This document shows positions 43,425-54,079 of a stretch of DNA of 64,000 nucleotides, in pieces. The stretch covers positions 16,344,501-16,408,500 of the forward strand of contig JAUMIR010000014.1 in the NCBI GenBank assembly GCA_030847615.1, given 5' to 3'. A program made the translations under genes and the position numbers. Every line of letters begins with the position of its first letter. The first letter of the stretch is position 1. Origin of the DNA: Gambelia wislizenii. Lineage: Eukaryota; Chordata; Lepidosauria; Squamata; Crotaphytidae. The notes beneath the pieces are model-generated. The model was not told the origin of the DNA. It was given only the letters and a program-made list of their open reading frames with translations, and made no database searches.

Positions 43425-43957
43425 TGTTGGAAAAATCCAGCATTCTTTCCCACCCACCCACCTTGCCCACCACTTGCTTGCTATCAAAGCAAGTAAGTGA
43501 CAGATAGGGTTGGGTCTCCTGCATGCCTTCCTTTCATCCTATCTTTAATGAGCATGGTTGTAAACAGTACACAACCAAACTACAAGATCAGGTGACCTAG
43601 GTTAATTTGCCTTATGGTCTTAGATCTTTTATTACTTTTTCTTCTTGCCTTGAAAGCTGCAAGCTACCTTCTGTCTCACTGAAATGGTGAGTGAAGATGA
43701 ACCCAAACCTGGTCATTAGTTAGTTAGGATGTAGGCTCCAATGCATTTGTAGATTTAAAGCCATTAATAAAGCTCAAGTTGTTTTTTCTACAAGAAGTTG
43801 CGTGCCTCTTTGTTCTTGCAGCTGGGTCAAAGCACCGTACTATTGAGTCCATGCCTCCAGCTCTGCTCTGCTACAATAAAGTTAATTCCTGATAGTTTTA
43901 ACTTTTAAGAAGTTCTTCAAAAAGGGCTAACACCCCAGGACCTCAGATTTTACTACA
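43425..43957 (+). mobile_element. LTR-B solo LTR
   Basis: TGTTGGAAAAATCCAGCATT ... GATTTTACTACA, 533 bp. Flanks AATTA / AGTTG are a 5-bp duplication with two G-to-A differences. Sister copy at 62226-62786. Confidence 0.85.
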
Positions 43958-44020
43958 AGTTGGAAATGACTTGAAAAGATACAATAGCAACAAGACATAG
44001 TAGCACAAAAAGTAAGCTAG

Positions 44021-44200
44021 AATCATAGAATCATAGAGTTGGAAGAGACCACAAGGGCCATCCAGTCCAACCCCATTCTGCCATGCAGGAAGACACAATC
44101 CAAGCATCCCTGACAGGTGGCCATCCAGCCTCTGTTTAAAAACCTCCAAAGAAGGAGACTCCACCACACTTCGAGGCAGTGTATTCCATCTGTCTTAACT
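44021..44200 (-). mobile_element. CR1 fragment
   Basis: Reversed tail (ATAGAATCATAGAGTTGGAA), 3' UTR core and ORF2 end. Confidence 0.87.
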
Positions 44201-44359
44201 CTGCTCCAGTACATTAGGAGTGAGCACCTTTTGGCAAAACACAAGAGGCCAGCTTTTCTCTTTCATCTCCCATTTACCAAGCCTGCTGGGGACAGTGACA
44301 AAAACCTCATTTCTTGGAAAAGATGGAACAGGTTGCTATGATGGTTTGTGTTCATTTAA

Positions 44360-44990
44360 AAAAAAAAAAAGCTCTCGCATTACCTCTCTCCTTTGGAAAA
44401 GGTGTCAGGCAAAGAAGAGATCGTGGAGTCAAGCTAATGAAAGTTCTCGTTATGAAGTCACCGCTCCGCCATTAATTAAAAACCCACTGTACAAAAAAGG
44501 ACTAGTTGGCAATGCTGCTTTTCTCTCCCCACAGTTGTGGCGGGCTGCAGTGGCAGATCCATTATGCTTCCCCTGAAAGCCCTGTCATTTTTTTCCCCCA
44601 AGAAAGAATGAAAATGTAAATAATGTTAAAATGATTCAATGTCTTTGCACGGCAGGAAAAAAGAAAAAGGAAAAAGAAAAAAAGGTCACCCTCCCTGGAT
44701 CTCATTTATCCTCATCGCCAATTTCAAGAGCTTCTTTCCTATTAGCGGTTTTGTGAAATTAATGTTCATCCCAATGTTACCAAAGTAATGTGAACAATTA
44801 TGGGTTGGAAAGGATTGATTGTTTACACGCGCGCAGGATTGAGATCTTTACAATGAGGGGCATATATTATTACAAATCGTCCTCTCCCCCCACCCCAGCC
44901 TTTTGATGGATGGCATCTCAAAAATTGCTGACGTGGTTTAATTTAAAAGAAGACAAAGGGGGTGTACCCAGAATAAGGGGAGGGTGATGG
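44360..44990. promoter_or_regulatory. Repeat-poor island, candidate conserved non-coding element
   Basis: No repeat or coding signal. It contains CCATTAATTAAAAACCCACT (44472-44491) with a TAATTA core, GTGAAATTAATGTTCATCCC, TGTTTACACGCGC (a forkhead-like TGTTTAC) and TTGATGGATGGCATC. Such a cluster is compatible with an enhancer but not proof. Confidence 0.42.
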
Positions 44991-45059
44991 TTTGCTGGAG
45001 GATGCAGACTCGCAGGCAAAACTTTGAGAGGGGAAGGTTTAGCCTGGATATAATAATAA

Positions 45060-45348
45060 TAAGCAAAAAAGAAGACTTAGCTTGGATGTGGAGGAAGAGG
45101 AGCATTTTTGAAACTACAGTAAAAGAGATTCCATCTAAACATTAGGAAGAACTTCCTGACAGTAAGAGCTGTTGGCAGTGGAATGCACTGCCTCAGAGTG
45201 TGGTGGAGTCTCCTTCTTTGGAGGTTTTTAAACAGAGGCTGGATGGTCATCTTTTGGGAATGATTTGATTATGTATTCCTGCAGGGCAGGGGGTTGGACT
45301 AGATGGCCCTTGTGGTCTCTTCCAACTCTTTGATTCTATGATCTGATG
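45060..45348 (+). mobile_element. CR1 3' end
   Basis: AAGAGATTCCATCTAAACAT, GGAGTCTCCTTCTTTGGAGG and the 3' UTR core, ending with one ATTCTATG just before the hAT insertion. Confidence 0.87.
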
Positions 45349-45575
45349 CAGGACCGGTTTAAGGAATTTTAGGGCCCCCTGCAATGCTTTATTTTGGGGG
45401 GCCCATATGTTTATCTCAGGTCAATGTAACCTAACTCAACCTAAGCTATTCACAGTGCAAGATATTCAGATTATTACTAATAATGTTTTTGCAGGAGGAG
45501 GGTTACTACAGGGGTCCCCACAATGATGGGCCCCCCTGTGGATGCTGATGCCGCTGGTGCCTTAAACTGGCCCTG
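45349..45575. mobile_element. Non-autonomous hAT element, exact 8-bp TSD
   Basis: CAGGACCGGTTTAAGG ... CCTTAAACTGGCCCTG, 227 bp; ATCTGATG at 45341-45348 and 45576-45583. It is inverted relative to 9102-9476 and shares its core (GGTTACATTGATCTGAGATA in complement) but lacks the Tigger remnant. Confidence 0.95.
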
Positions 45576-45599
45576 ATCTGATGTCAACAAAACAGGGAG

Positions 45600-46080
45600 A
45601 AATCTGACCACATTTTTTTTACCTAATCAATAAGATTCTTTTTTATGGCTGACATTTTGCATCACAGTCAATGTTTCATAAATATGAATCCGGAATAACG
45701 TTGCAGAAATACAATGAAACCCTGTTCGTGAATTGTGAAGGTATACATCCAGGCACCAGCAAGAGTGTTCCAGTGCACATAAGGTGCTCCCGATAAGCAC
45801 TGGGAACATCTAATGTGCATTAGGCACTTCTGATGAGCACTGGGCATTTCTTGTGCTCATTGGGCACTCCTGTTATGCTCCGGCACTTCCTAGCTGATGT
45901 CTGGATGTGCTCCAAAGCACCCAATATGTATCAGTACCCATCACACTTTGAGGCTGTCACACCTTAGTCATACCATTGGCTACCATTGTGCAATGGATGC
46001 CCATATTCTGGAAAATCACAACAGTCCATAGTTGAATATGGACATTGTGAAACTATGCCATTGTTTTCTGTAATTAACTG
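45600..46080 (+). repeat. U1 dispersed repeat with six 20-bp internal units
   Basis: The run at 45775-45894 divides exactly into six 20-base units, e.g. TGTGCATTAGGCACTTCTGA and TGAGCACTGGGCATTTCTTG. Before it is GCAGAAATACAATGAAACCC; after it are GCTGATGTCTGGATGTGC and CATTGTGCAATGGATGCCCA. It is the most complete U1 copy in the window. Confidence 0.78.
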
Positions 46081-46372
46081 TATAGGCTAACTTCACTTCA
46101 GCCAACACAAGCTCTCAGCACATTCATAAGAACTTTATTAAGAAAGCAGCGTTGATCACAATACATAAATGTTGTCAGGACTGAAAGTTTGCCTAGTTAC
46201 ACAGTGTATTTAAAACCCACAGGGTTCAACCGACCTTGGAGCTACTCATAGTTCCAAAATTCCTCCTCACACATCTGCTCATTATCACAGGCCACCAATA
46301 TAGACAATTCTATTTCCCCGCACCCCACCCAACAGTATAGCCACTTTGGGTCCCAGCCTTGGGGTAAAAGCA

Positions 46373-46772
46373 TCATCATCATCATCATCATCATCTCTCT
46401 CTCTCTGGCTTTTCTTCGCAAACGAAGATTCAGGAAGGACTCATCCCACGCTTTCTGCAAGCGCGCTGATGACTAAAAAGGCCAATCTGAGATAAACAAG
46501 TCCGGTTGAAAAAGCACAGCAGAAGGTCTCCTTGGGTGAAGTTTCTGGGTTGTGATTCTTTCTGCGTTGTCGTTTCTCTTCAAGACTTGTTCGGCGTGAG
46601 TTCTCAAAGAAGGCTGCAGCATTGTGGATAGTGCGTTTCCATGCCTCCCGATGTGAGGCCAGGGCAGACCATTGTTGGGGATCAATTTGGCCGAGCCTGA
46701 GATGTTGTTTCAGGGAGTCCTTGTATCGCTTTTTTGGAGTGCCCCTCTTACGCTGACCCGTGGGGAGTTCAC
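46373..46772 (-). mobile_element. C2HC-tailed RT retrotransposon, 3' fragment with (CAT)n tail
   Basis: Minus-strand frame 46441-46809 repeats PKKRYKDSLKQHLRLGQID and RTIHNAAAFFENSRRTSLEE; the finger region is frameshifted. A (CAT)n run at 46373-46395 followed by CTCTCTCTCTGGC lies at the 3' end, showing that this family ends in a short simple repeat rather than poly-A. An (AAT)n run bounds the 5' side (46773-46803). Confidence 0.85.
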
Positions 46773-46829
46773 AATAATAATAATAATAATAATAGTAATA
46801 ATAAAGCATATCTCATCATCCTTCATTAC

Positions 46830-47220
46830 CAAACACAAGTCCAAGCATGTCAAACAATCATGGAAGGATCATGGCCAGAACATGGTCCTGATATTCCCCC
46901 CACCCCGACACTTAAGTCCACTTACAAAGACGTAAGTGCTGGGAATGTGAAAATATGGAGTCACAAAGGGGATTGGTATAGCTTGGAAGAAGCCATGCTT
47001 GCCAATGCTTTAGTTGACTTGGGCTAAAAATCTGAAATGGTATTTTGCTAGCGGCTACAAACTTTGGACCTTATAACTTTTCACCTAAACACAGCCATAA
47101 AGCTTGTTGCTGAGCTTGGAAGAATATGCCTGAAAGCATAGAGCTTTCTGAGAACATACAGGATAAATCTGTCTTTGTGGAAGAAAGGCCAACCAACAGG
47201 ACAGAGGGTTAGGTTGAGGG
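46830..47220. other. Repeat-poor non-coding island
   Basis: Non-repetitive; contains GTATTTTGCTAGCGGCTACA and ACTTTTCACCTAAACACAGC. No coding frame that I trust. Confidence 0.3.
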
Positions 47221-47590
47221 AATACACACACACACAATCAGACTGGCATATCTATATTTATATGAATTTTAGAGAATGTGCACAAACAAATGTCACAAGT
47301 CTTTGTCCAAATGGTTAATGTGAAACTTGGTGTAATATAGAATTTTGAAAATTGCTAAGATCATCTTGGAGTGGTCTTGAGGAAAGAAGGGTATAAAATT
47401 GTTAGGCGTTTCAATGTCAGTATGCCCCTCTCCTAGCATAGACTTCACTCTCGGGGACCATGTGTCGGGGACCATGTGCAAGCAATAAAGCTTTGTCTGA
47501 TCTTTTATTATGTGCCCTGTGTCCTGCCAGGATTCAGCTCTGGAAGAAATCAAAGGACTCGGGTTTTGCTCAGGCACCAATTGGGTATAT

Positions 47591-47593
47591 AGG

Positions 47594-47634
<41 letters not shown>

Positions 47635-47636
47635 TC
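47591..47636. repeat. (TC)n(AC)n microsatellite
   Basis: TC units followed directly by AC units. Confidence 0.9.
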
Positions 47637-47639
47637 CAC

Positions 47640-48130
47640 AGAACCAATATCTGCAGTTTCAGTTGTCCATGGCTGAAAAAATAGGGACACATACAAAAGA
47701 GCTGCACTGGAAATTGCCTAGAGAGGTGTCCTCTCTAGGAATTGTTAGGTCTTCCAACACAACTCTATGGCATATTTGTACCAGAAGTCCTTTATTTTAA
47801 TAGGGTTTGCTATTATCCGTGGTTTCATTTATCATCATCATCACCATCATTATCATCAATTTATTACAATCCATAGATCCATCAAAAGAAGAACTTGAGC
47901 ATAAGAGAAAATAAACAAAATATTAGAAAAATCAGATTATAATAGACTAATATAATATAATATAATATAGTCAAAAATAGTCAAAATTAAAATAGACTTT
48001 TGTCTAACACAGAATGAGCTCTAATCCTGGCTACCTCTGTAAGATATTTAGCAACAGCCAGGCTCACTGTTAGAATTTATAATGAGTAAGTCTAGGAAAG
48101 TATCCCCCACAGATATGGGGGTGACCTGTA
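47640..48130. mobile_element. Diverged Tigger-like element with simple-repeat interior
   Basis: GAACCAATATCTGCAGTTTC, AGGTCTTCCAACACAACTCT and GTATTTG-flanked CAGATATGGGGGTGACCTG match T2/T3 elements in order. The middle has an (ATC)n run and AT-rich filler. Confidence 0.5.
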
Positions 48131-48452
48131 TTTGTTTTTCTCCATTTTCCTTTTTCCATTTTCCTAACATTTTGGTGTCAGAAGTGGGACCCTGGTTACG
48201 TCAGTTTGGGCTGGTAACAGGTAGGCAAGGAAGGCCAAGGTATAGCACACACCTCTGGGTAAGTGATCCCATTTGGGGGGGGGGATCACTTTCTTGGTCC
48301 TATCTGTTACTGCCTGAATACTTTGTGCTCACCAATGGTAAGAACCTGGGACAGGATGGTGTGGATCAGGAAAGCAACAGTTTATGAGTGACATGAGTGT
48401 GTGAATGAATGGTGCTCAGAAGATGACCAGTTAGCATGGTGAGGTGAAACCC

Positions 48453-48453
<1 letters not shown>

Positions 48454-48485
<32 letters not shown>

Positions 48486-48640
48486 TTTTATTTCTATCCC
48501 GCCCCTCTGCAACGCAATCGGGGCGGCTTACAATATAAAAACTCCATAGTCCCAGTACCCTAGCCCACCCCCCTTAAAATAATATTAAACTATAAAAGAT
48601 TAAAAACATACAGTAAATTAAAAATATATAAATTAGAAAA
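48454..48640 (-). mobile_element. (AAT)n and L2-like 3' end
   Basis: (AAT)n at 48454-48484, then TATCCCGCCCCTCTGCAACG and GGCGGCTTACAATATAAA: the reverse of the L2-like end at 61080-61222. Confidence 0.7.
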
Positions 48641-48739
48641 AGATTAATGTTTTATAACCCATCTATGGCTGAGGGTACTGTATACCCACAGACTGGGTGT
48701 ATTTCTTTTCTTCATTTTCCTTTTTTCCATTTTCTGAAC

Positions 48740-49218
48740 ACCTTGAATAGTGTGTCCAGTTCTGGGCACCACAATTCAAGAAGGATGTTGAGATGCTGCC
48801 GTGTATCCAGAGGAGGGCGGCCAAAATGGTGAAAGGTCTGGAAGCCATGCTGTATGAGGGAGCTGGCCATGTTTAGCCTGGGGAAGAGAAGGTTAAGAGG
48901 TGACATGATAGCCATGTTTGAAGGGATGTCATACTGAGGATGGGGCAAGATTGTTTTCTGCTGCTCCAGAGACTAGGACATGGAACAATGGGTCGAACTA
49001 CAGGAAGAGATTCCACATAAACATTAGGAAGAACTTCCTGATGGTAAGAGCTGTTTGGCAGTGGAACGACCTGCCTTGTGGAGTCTCCTTCTTTGGGGAG
49101 TTTTAAACAGGCTGGATGGCCATCTATTGGGAATGCTTTGATTGTGTATTCCTGCAGGGCAGGCGGTTGGACTAGATGGCCCTTGTGGTCTCTTCCAATT
49201 CTATGATTCTGTGATCTG
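48740..49218 (+). mobile_element. CR1 3' part
   Basis: TGTCCAGTTCTGGGCACCAC through ORF2 end ([20 protein letters not shown]) to ATTCTATGATTCTGTG. Confidence 0.88.
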
Positions 49219-49239
49219 TGTTGTACAATCTTAAGCTAA

Positions 49240-50150
49240 AAAAAAAATTAAACGAATACCATAACAAGCAGTAGAAACTTCCTATTATTAATATTATTAA
49301 AAGACAAAGGCTGGATTTCTCCCCTCTGCATGCAAAATGTTACATGTGGTGCCACCAAAAGTGAATAAGAGATATCAATCAGCCATTTATTTGCAGTGGG
49401 GTGGGGTGGTGAATTGAAGGATTGGTCTGCTTACTATGGACTGGTTAATATGAAAGTTCAGCCTGATGCAAGGCATTACATTCACACTTTGCTTCTTTCC
49501 TTGACAGAGTTGAGTGGAAGGCTAAACCTACCATTGCCACAGCTGTTGGTGTGCATGTAATAAATTTCCTTCCTCTTGGTAATGACCTTGTTGAGATCCA
49601 TCCAGCTTGCTCCATATGCCAGTAGATTGAATCTCTTGGCAGCTGGTAGAACCAAGGCAAAATGGAATAGTTTTCATTAGGAGTGCTTGACATTAGCTTG
49701 CCCCCAGTGTCGTCAATCCTAAACTGCCAACGCCTTTGAATTAAAAAAAAAAACACACACACCACACACACACACAGCCATGGGCGAATGATTAAGGTGG
49801 TGAATGGAGTATTTCCAAAGCAGTCTCTGTAGGCTTTCAGCAGCAAACATCCAAAGTATGATTGTTGAGGGCTTTGAATTCAAAGCCTACAGAAGCATCA
49901 TATTGCCATAGAGTCAGATCTTGTTTCGAAATATTTCTTTTCATACTTGTGGATGATGAATCTGTCAGTTTCTTTTTCTCCTTCATTTGAATTTCTCTTA
50001 AAACCAAGCTCATCCCCCGCTTCTGTTGGTTTTATGGAGATTTTTATTTTTATTTTGAAGATTTAGATATGTTCTTCTAAAAAATGAATGGAACAAACCT
50101 CTGAACCATCTCCACTGGGATAATTGCTGTGAAAAGCCTCTTCATTTATA
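49240..50150. promoter_or_regulatory. Long repeat-poor island, candidate conserved non-coding element
   Basis: No transposon signal over about 900 bp except a short (AC)n near 49750. Contains GTGCATGTAATAAATTTCCT, ATCAATCAGCCATTTATTTG and CATTAGGAGTGCTTGACATT. A 133-codon minus frame (49445-49846) crosses the simple repeat and has no family likeness. Function is inference. Confidence 0.35.
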
Positions 50151-50159
50151 GGGGGTAGG

Positions 50160-51016
50160 CAATTGCAGGTTGCAGATGGCACCAAATTTAGGAGGGGTAG
50201 CTCATACCACAGAGGACAGGTACAGAATACAAAATGTCCTAGAAGGATTAGAAAGCTGGGCCAAAACTAACAAACTAAATTTCAGCAGAGAGAAATGTAG
50301 GATACTACCTTTGAGCAGTAAAAATGAAATGCACAGATATAGGATGGTTGACACCTGGCTTGATGGCAGTACATGAGAAAGGGATCTAGGAGTCTTAGTG
50401 GACCACAAGCTGAACATGTGTCAGCAGTGTGATGCAGCAGCTAAAAAAGCGAATGTGATTCTAGGCTGCATCAATAGGAGTATACTGTAGTATCTAGATT
50501 GTGGGAAGTAATAATGCCACTCTATTCTGCTTTGGTCAGACCTCACATGGAATACTGTATCCAGTTCTGGGCACCAAAATTCAAGAAGAATATTGAGAAG
50601 CTGGAATGTGTCCAGAGGAGGGTGACAAAAATGGTAGGTCTGGAAGACATGAGAGCAGCTTACGGAGCTGGGCATGTTCAGCCTGGAGAAGAGAAGGTTG
50701 AGAGGGGGCATGATAGCCATGTTTAAATATTTGAAGGGATGTCACACTGAAGATGGGCAAGCTTGTATTCTGCTGCTCCAGAGACTAGGACACGGAGCAA
50801 TGGGTTCAAACTACAGGAAAAGAGATTCCATTTAACCATTAGGGAGATCTATGGATTGTAATACTGCCTCAGAATGTGGTGGAGTCTCCTTCTTTGGAGG
50901 TTTTTACAAAGAGGCTGGATGGTCATCTGTTGGGCATGCTTTGATTGTGTATTCCTGCAGGGCAGGGGGTTGGACTGGATGCCCCTTGTGGTCTCTTCCA
51001 ATTCTGTGATTCTGTG
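50160..51016 (+). mobile_element. CR1 LINE, longer 3' part with frameshifts
   Basis: Starts upstream of most copies: DGTKFRRG-like, ESWAKTNKLNFSREKCRILP, then [40 protein letters not shown] and the ORF2 end, 3' UTR, ATTCTGTG units. A part of the ORF2 end near 50845 is deleted. Confidence 0.9.
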
Positions 51017-51384
51017 AAAGTGTAGGCTACAGGTCTCAGAATGTTTAGCCTGGTTGGTTTAGCCTGGTGGTTGGTGGTTTGCATGCCAGTGGACCAATGA
51101 ATCCACTCTGGACTTTAGTCTGAGCTTTAAAGGAAGTATCCAAAGTTCTGAATCCATTTGGGATTTGCAACAACAAATTTACAAACATGAAATTGTGATC
51201 TTTGACTTGAACGCTGCTCTAAGGGCTACTGTTAATGACCCATAAAGAACATGACCCCTCAGTGTGACACTGCACCAAAGAAGGCAAGTAATATTTTAGC
51301 ATGCACTGCTAGAACTATAGTTTCCTATGCCAAGGGAAATAATAGTTCCACTAGATTCTATATCAGTCAGGCCTATCTGGAGTA

Positions 51385-51602
51385 CACATTGATCCCTGTA
51401 TCCATTGATTTGCTATCCATGGTTTCACTTATCCACATCTGAATATGTTCTCTCTAGGCATTTCTAGGTCTTCCAATGTGATTCTATGGTCAACTTCCAG
51501 CATTTGTCTTACTGAAAATAGTAGGGTTCCCTATTAATCACAGTTTGAGGTATCTATGCGGGGTCTTGGAACATATTCCCTGCAGATAAGTGGGTCGACC
51601 TG
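51385..51602. mobile_element. T3 Tigger-like element, TA flanks
   Basis: CACATTGATCCCTGTATCC ... AAGTGGGTCGACCTG, TA at 51383-51384 and 51603-51604. Excision on paper joins the host LINE. Confidence 0.83.
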
Positions 51603-51644
51603 TACTGCATTCAGCTCTGGATGCCTCATTTGGGGAAGGATATA

Positions 51645-52244
51645 GCAGATTATCAGATACGTTAAAAGTGGCATTACAGCAACATCAGGAGATCGCAAAA
51701 GGGCTTCCTTATCAGACAATGCCGTCCCCCGTTCATTACGCGCCCATTCTGCTGCTGTTGTATAGCTACTGCTTTTTATTGATGGGAGAAGCCATCAATA
51801 GATCTCCTGTTCCGTTCCTGTCACGGATTTTCTTGTGTGTGACAAGGTGCCCCATTTTGCTGGCGAGATTCCAGCGTCAATGAGTGGTCCCTGCCAGAAC
51901 ACTTCTGGGTGAGATCAGGACATACAGGTAAGTGACACACTTTTTATGACCTTCCACAAGTTACTTCTACTTCATAAAGTGTGTTTTTCTGCTTGCTGTC
52001 ACTTTTTTTTGCTGTTTTTTTTCTTTTTGAATTTCCCACACGTGTGTCTTCTCACGAGAATCCGCAGGATTTTGATCCAGGAAGTGAACGGAGCTCCGTT
52101 AGAGGTCAGTTTACTCCTGAGCTGCCTGACTGAGTGGAAAAGAGGTAATTGCGGTGGGGAGAGTGATTGTGGCATGACAGGAACAGGGGCGGGAGTGGAG
52201 ATTGTGGGACAGGAACACTTTTTTGTTCCTTTCTGAAAATGTCC
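51645..52244 (+). mobile_element. M1 DNA transposon, 600 bp, exact 3-bp TSD ATA
   Basis: GCAGATTATCAGATAC ... TTCTGAAAATGTCC, ATA at 51642-51644 and 52245-52247, inside the L3-type LINE. Interior matches 13655-14250. Confidence 0.88.
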
Positions 52245-52537
52245 ATAGATATGTTGGAGCAGGTTCAGAGGAGGGCAACAAGGAAGATAAGAGATATGGA
52301 GAACAAAACCTATGAGGAAAGGTTGAAGGAGTTGGGCATGCTCAACCTGGTGAAGAAAAGACTGAGGAGTGACATGATTTTACCCTTTGGGTACAAGGGC
52401 TGCCCCAGAGAGGAGGCTGCAGGTTTATCCTCTGCTGCCCCAGAGGGCAGGGCCTTTATCTGGTTCAAAGAGCTACAGCTCAATTACTAACTGGTGCTAG
52501 TTACAGGGAACACACAACTCCCTTGTTGCAAGAGTTT

Positions 52538-52872
52538 GAACTTTTTCAGACAGTACTTACTGCACTAGGAGGTCTCACTAGAGGCGCTGTTGCGTGGCAG
52601 GGGGTCTGTTTCGGATGCTGCCGTCCCTCTTCCAAAATCATCTGTTTCACTTCCATGAAGAATTGGAAGCGGACGTGCCATATTTTAATCACGGGCAACT
52701 TCCATGATTACATCTGGTGAAATATGGCACGGCTGCTCCCAAACCTTCGTGGAAGTGAAACAGATGATTTCGGAAGAGGGACGGCGGCATCTGAAATGGA
52801 CCCCCTGCCACTCGACAGCACCCTGCCTCTAGCAAGATCTCCTAGCATGGTAAGTACCATTTGAAAAAGTCC
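52538..52872. mobile_element. M2 foldback MITE, 3-bp TSD TTT
   Basis: GAACTTTTTCAGACAGTAC ... ATTTGAAAAAGTCC with inverted arms (AAAATCATCTGTTTCACTTC against GAAGTGAAACAGATGATTTC). TTT at 52535-52537 and 52873-52875. 335 bp. Confidence 0.87.
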
Positions 52873-52884
52873 TTTCTCTGGCTG

Positions 52885-52974
52885 CTGGTCTGTTTCTCAC
52901 AATTCCAAGTGCTGGCCTGTAACCTACAAAGCCCTATATGGCTCAAGCCCAGGCTGTCTGGAGGGTCATATTTA
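52885..52974 (+). mobile_element. L2 ORF2 fragment
   Basis: CAAGTGCTGGCCTGTAACCT and AAGCCCTATATGGCTCAAGC resemble the L2 block VLVLTYKALHGL in content and order. Confidence 0.6.
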
Positions 52975-53290
52975 AAGGGATGTCATACTGAGGATGGAGC
53001 AGGCTTGTTTTCTGCTGCTCCAGAGACTAGGACACGGAGCAATGGGTTCAAACTACAGGAAAAGAGATTCCACCTAAACATTAGGAAGAACTTCCTGACA
53101 GTAAGAGCTGTTTGGAAATGGAATACACTGCCTGGGCGTGTGGTGGAGTCTCCTTCTTTGGAGGTTTTTAAACAGAGGCTGGATGGCTATCTGTCGGGAA
53201 TGATTTGATTGTGCATTCCTGAATGGAAGAATGGGGTTGGACTGGATGGCCCTTGAGGGCTCTTCCAACTCTATGATTCTGTTGATTCCA
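52975..53290 (+). mobile_element. CR1 3' end
   Basis: Open ORF2 end to 53208 ([20 protein letters not shown] ... FKQRLDGYLSGM), 3' UTR core and a decayed tail (ATTCTGTTGATTCC). Confidence 0.9.
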
Positions 53291-54000
53291 TGGGTGTAAG
53301 AATTATATTTAAGTCTATAACTGTAACTACTTGCTTTTAAAAAGAATTTTTCCAGGCTCAGACCAGACCCCATAAGACTGAAAACTCAAGATAAATTTAC
53401 CTGCAAACTAAGTTCTGTCAGATTTTTCTTCTAGTGTATGTATTTAGCATCTTTAATCTCCCTGCACTAACAATTTTTCTTTTCTTGAAAAGATGTGGTT
53501 TCATTCTCCATCTGAAGTTCTGAACATGAACTAATCTTTTAAGTATTTAGGTGGACAAGGCTTTAGAATCTAATTAGTAAGTTCCTATTATGCAAATCCC
53601 TTTTTCATTAAACTAAGTGTCTTATTAAAATATGGAAGATATTTGAATATCTAGCAATTTGCACTGAGAAAATTAATAACCCTGACAGAGGAAGTTTTAT
53701 GGCTTCTTTTTCATGTATCCCTCCTGCGACTCCCGCTGTACTCCACCAATTAGATATCCCATGTTCCAAAGTTAGTTAATTATTTAGATGAACAATTTAA
53801 ACAGCACTGCTGAAAACATTTCATTGGCATCAGGGATCTAAATCGAAAAGAAACTTGACCTGCAAACAGCTATCATACATATTGGTTGTCAAAATCCTTT
53901 CAACATTCTGATACAATGCTTGACATATTTAGGACTGGAAACACCAAGATAAACGTCTAATGCAACATGATGTCATATCACAGATATATGTGTGTATATA
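53291..54000. promoter_or_regulatory. Longest AT-rich repeat-poor island, candidate conserved non-coding element
   Basis: About 700 bp with no repeat or coding signal. Dense TAAT-type sites: AATCTAATTAGTAAG, TCATTAAACTAAG, GAAAATTAATAACCC, ACCAATTAGATATCCC and GTTAGTTAATTATTTAGATG, plus an octamer-like TATGCAAATCC (53590-53600). This is the composition of developmental enhancers; conservation cannot be tested here. Confidence 0.45.
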
Positions 54001-54079
54001 TATGATTTCTCACATGCTAGGGAAACAGAACTGATATATAAATGGAACCAGGAACTGATCAGGCATTTACCAAAGAATC

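Larger units (their letters stand above)
42239..44000 (+). mobile_element. Single Sauria-type SINE carrying two nested insertions
   Basis: SINE parts at 42239-42306, 43332-43424 and 43958-44000 join into one element (GGGTTCGAATTCCC; GAGGAAGGCAAAGGAAAACC; GGAAATGACTTGAAAAG). Gaps are M1 (42307-43331) and LTR-B (43425-43957). Confidence 0.85.
51248..52490 (+). mobile_element. L3/CR1-type LINE split by T3 and M1
   Basis: Pieces 51248-51384, 51603-51644 and 52245-52490 read in order as CR1-superfamily ORF2: QCDTAPKKASNI and QAYLEY, then LHSALDASFGEG in shifted frame, then MLEQVQRRATRKIRDMENKT and LKELGMLNLVKKRLRSDMI. More diverged than the CR1 copies around it, so probably an older L3-like lineage. 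Confidence 0.78.

Noticed and set aside
49445..49846. 133-codon minus frame in the 49 kb island
   Set aside because: Includes an (AC)n tract, and no domain is recognisable; left as non-coding.
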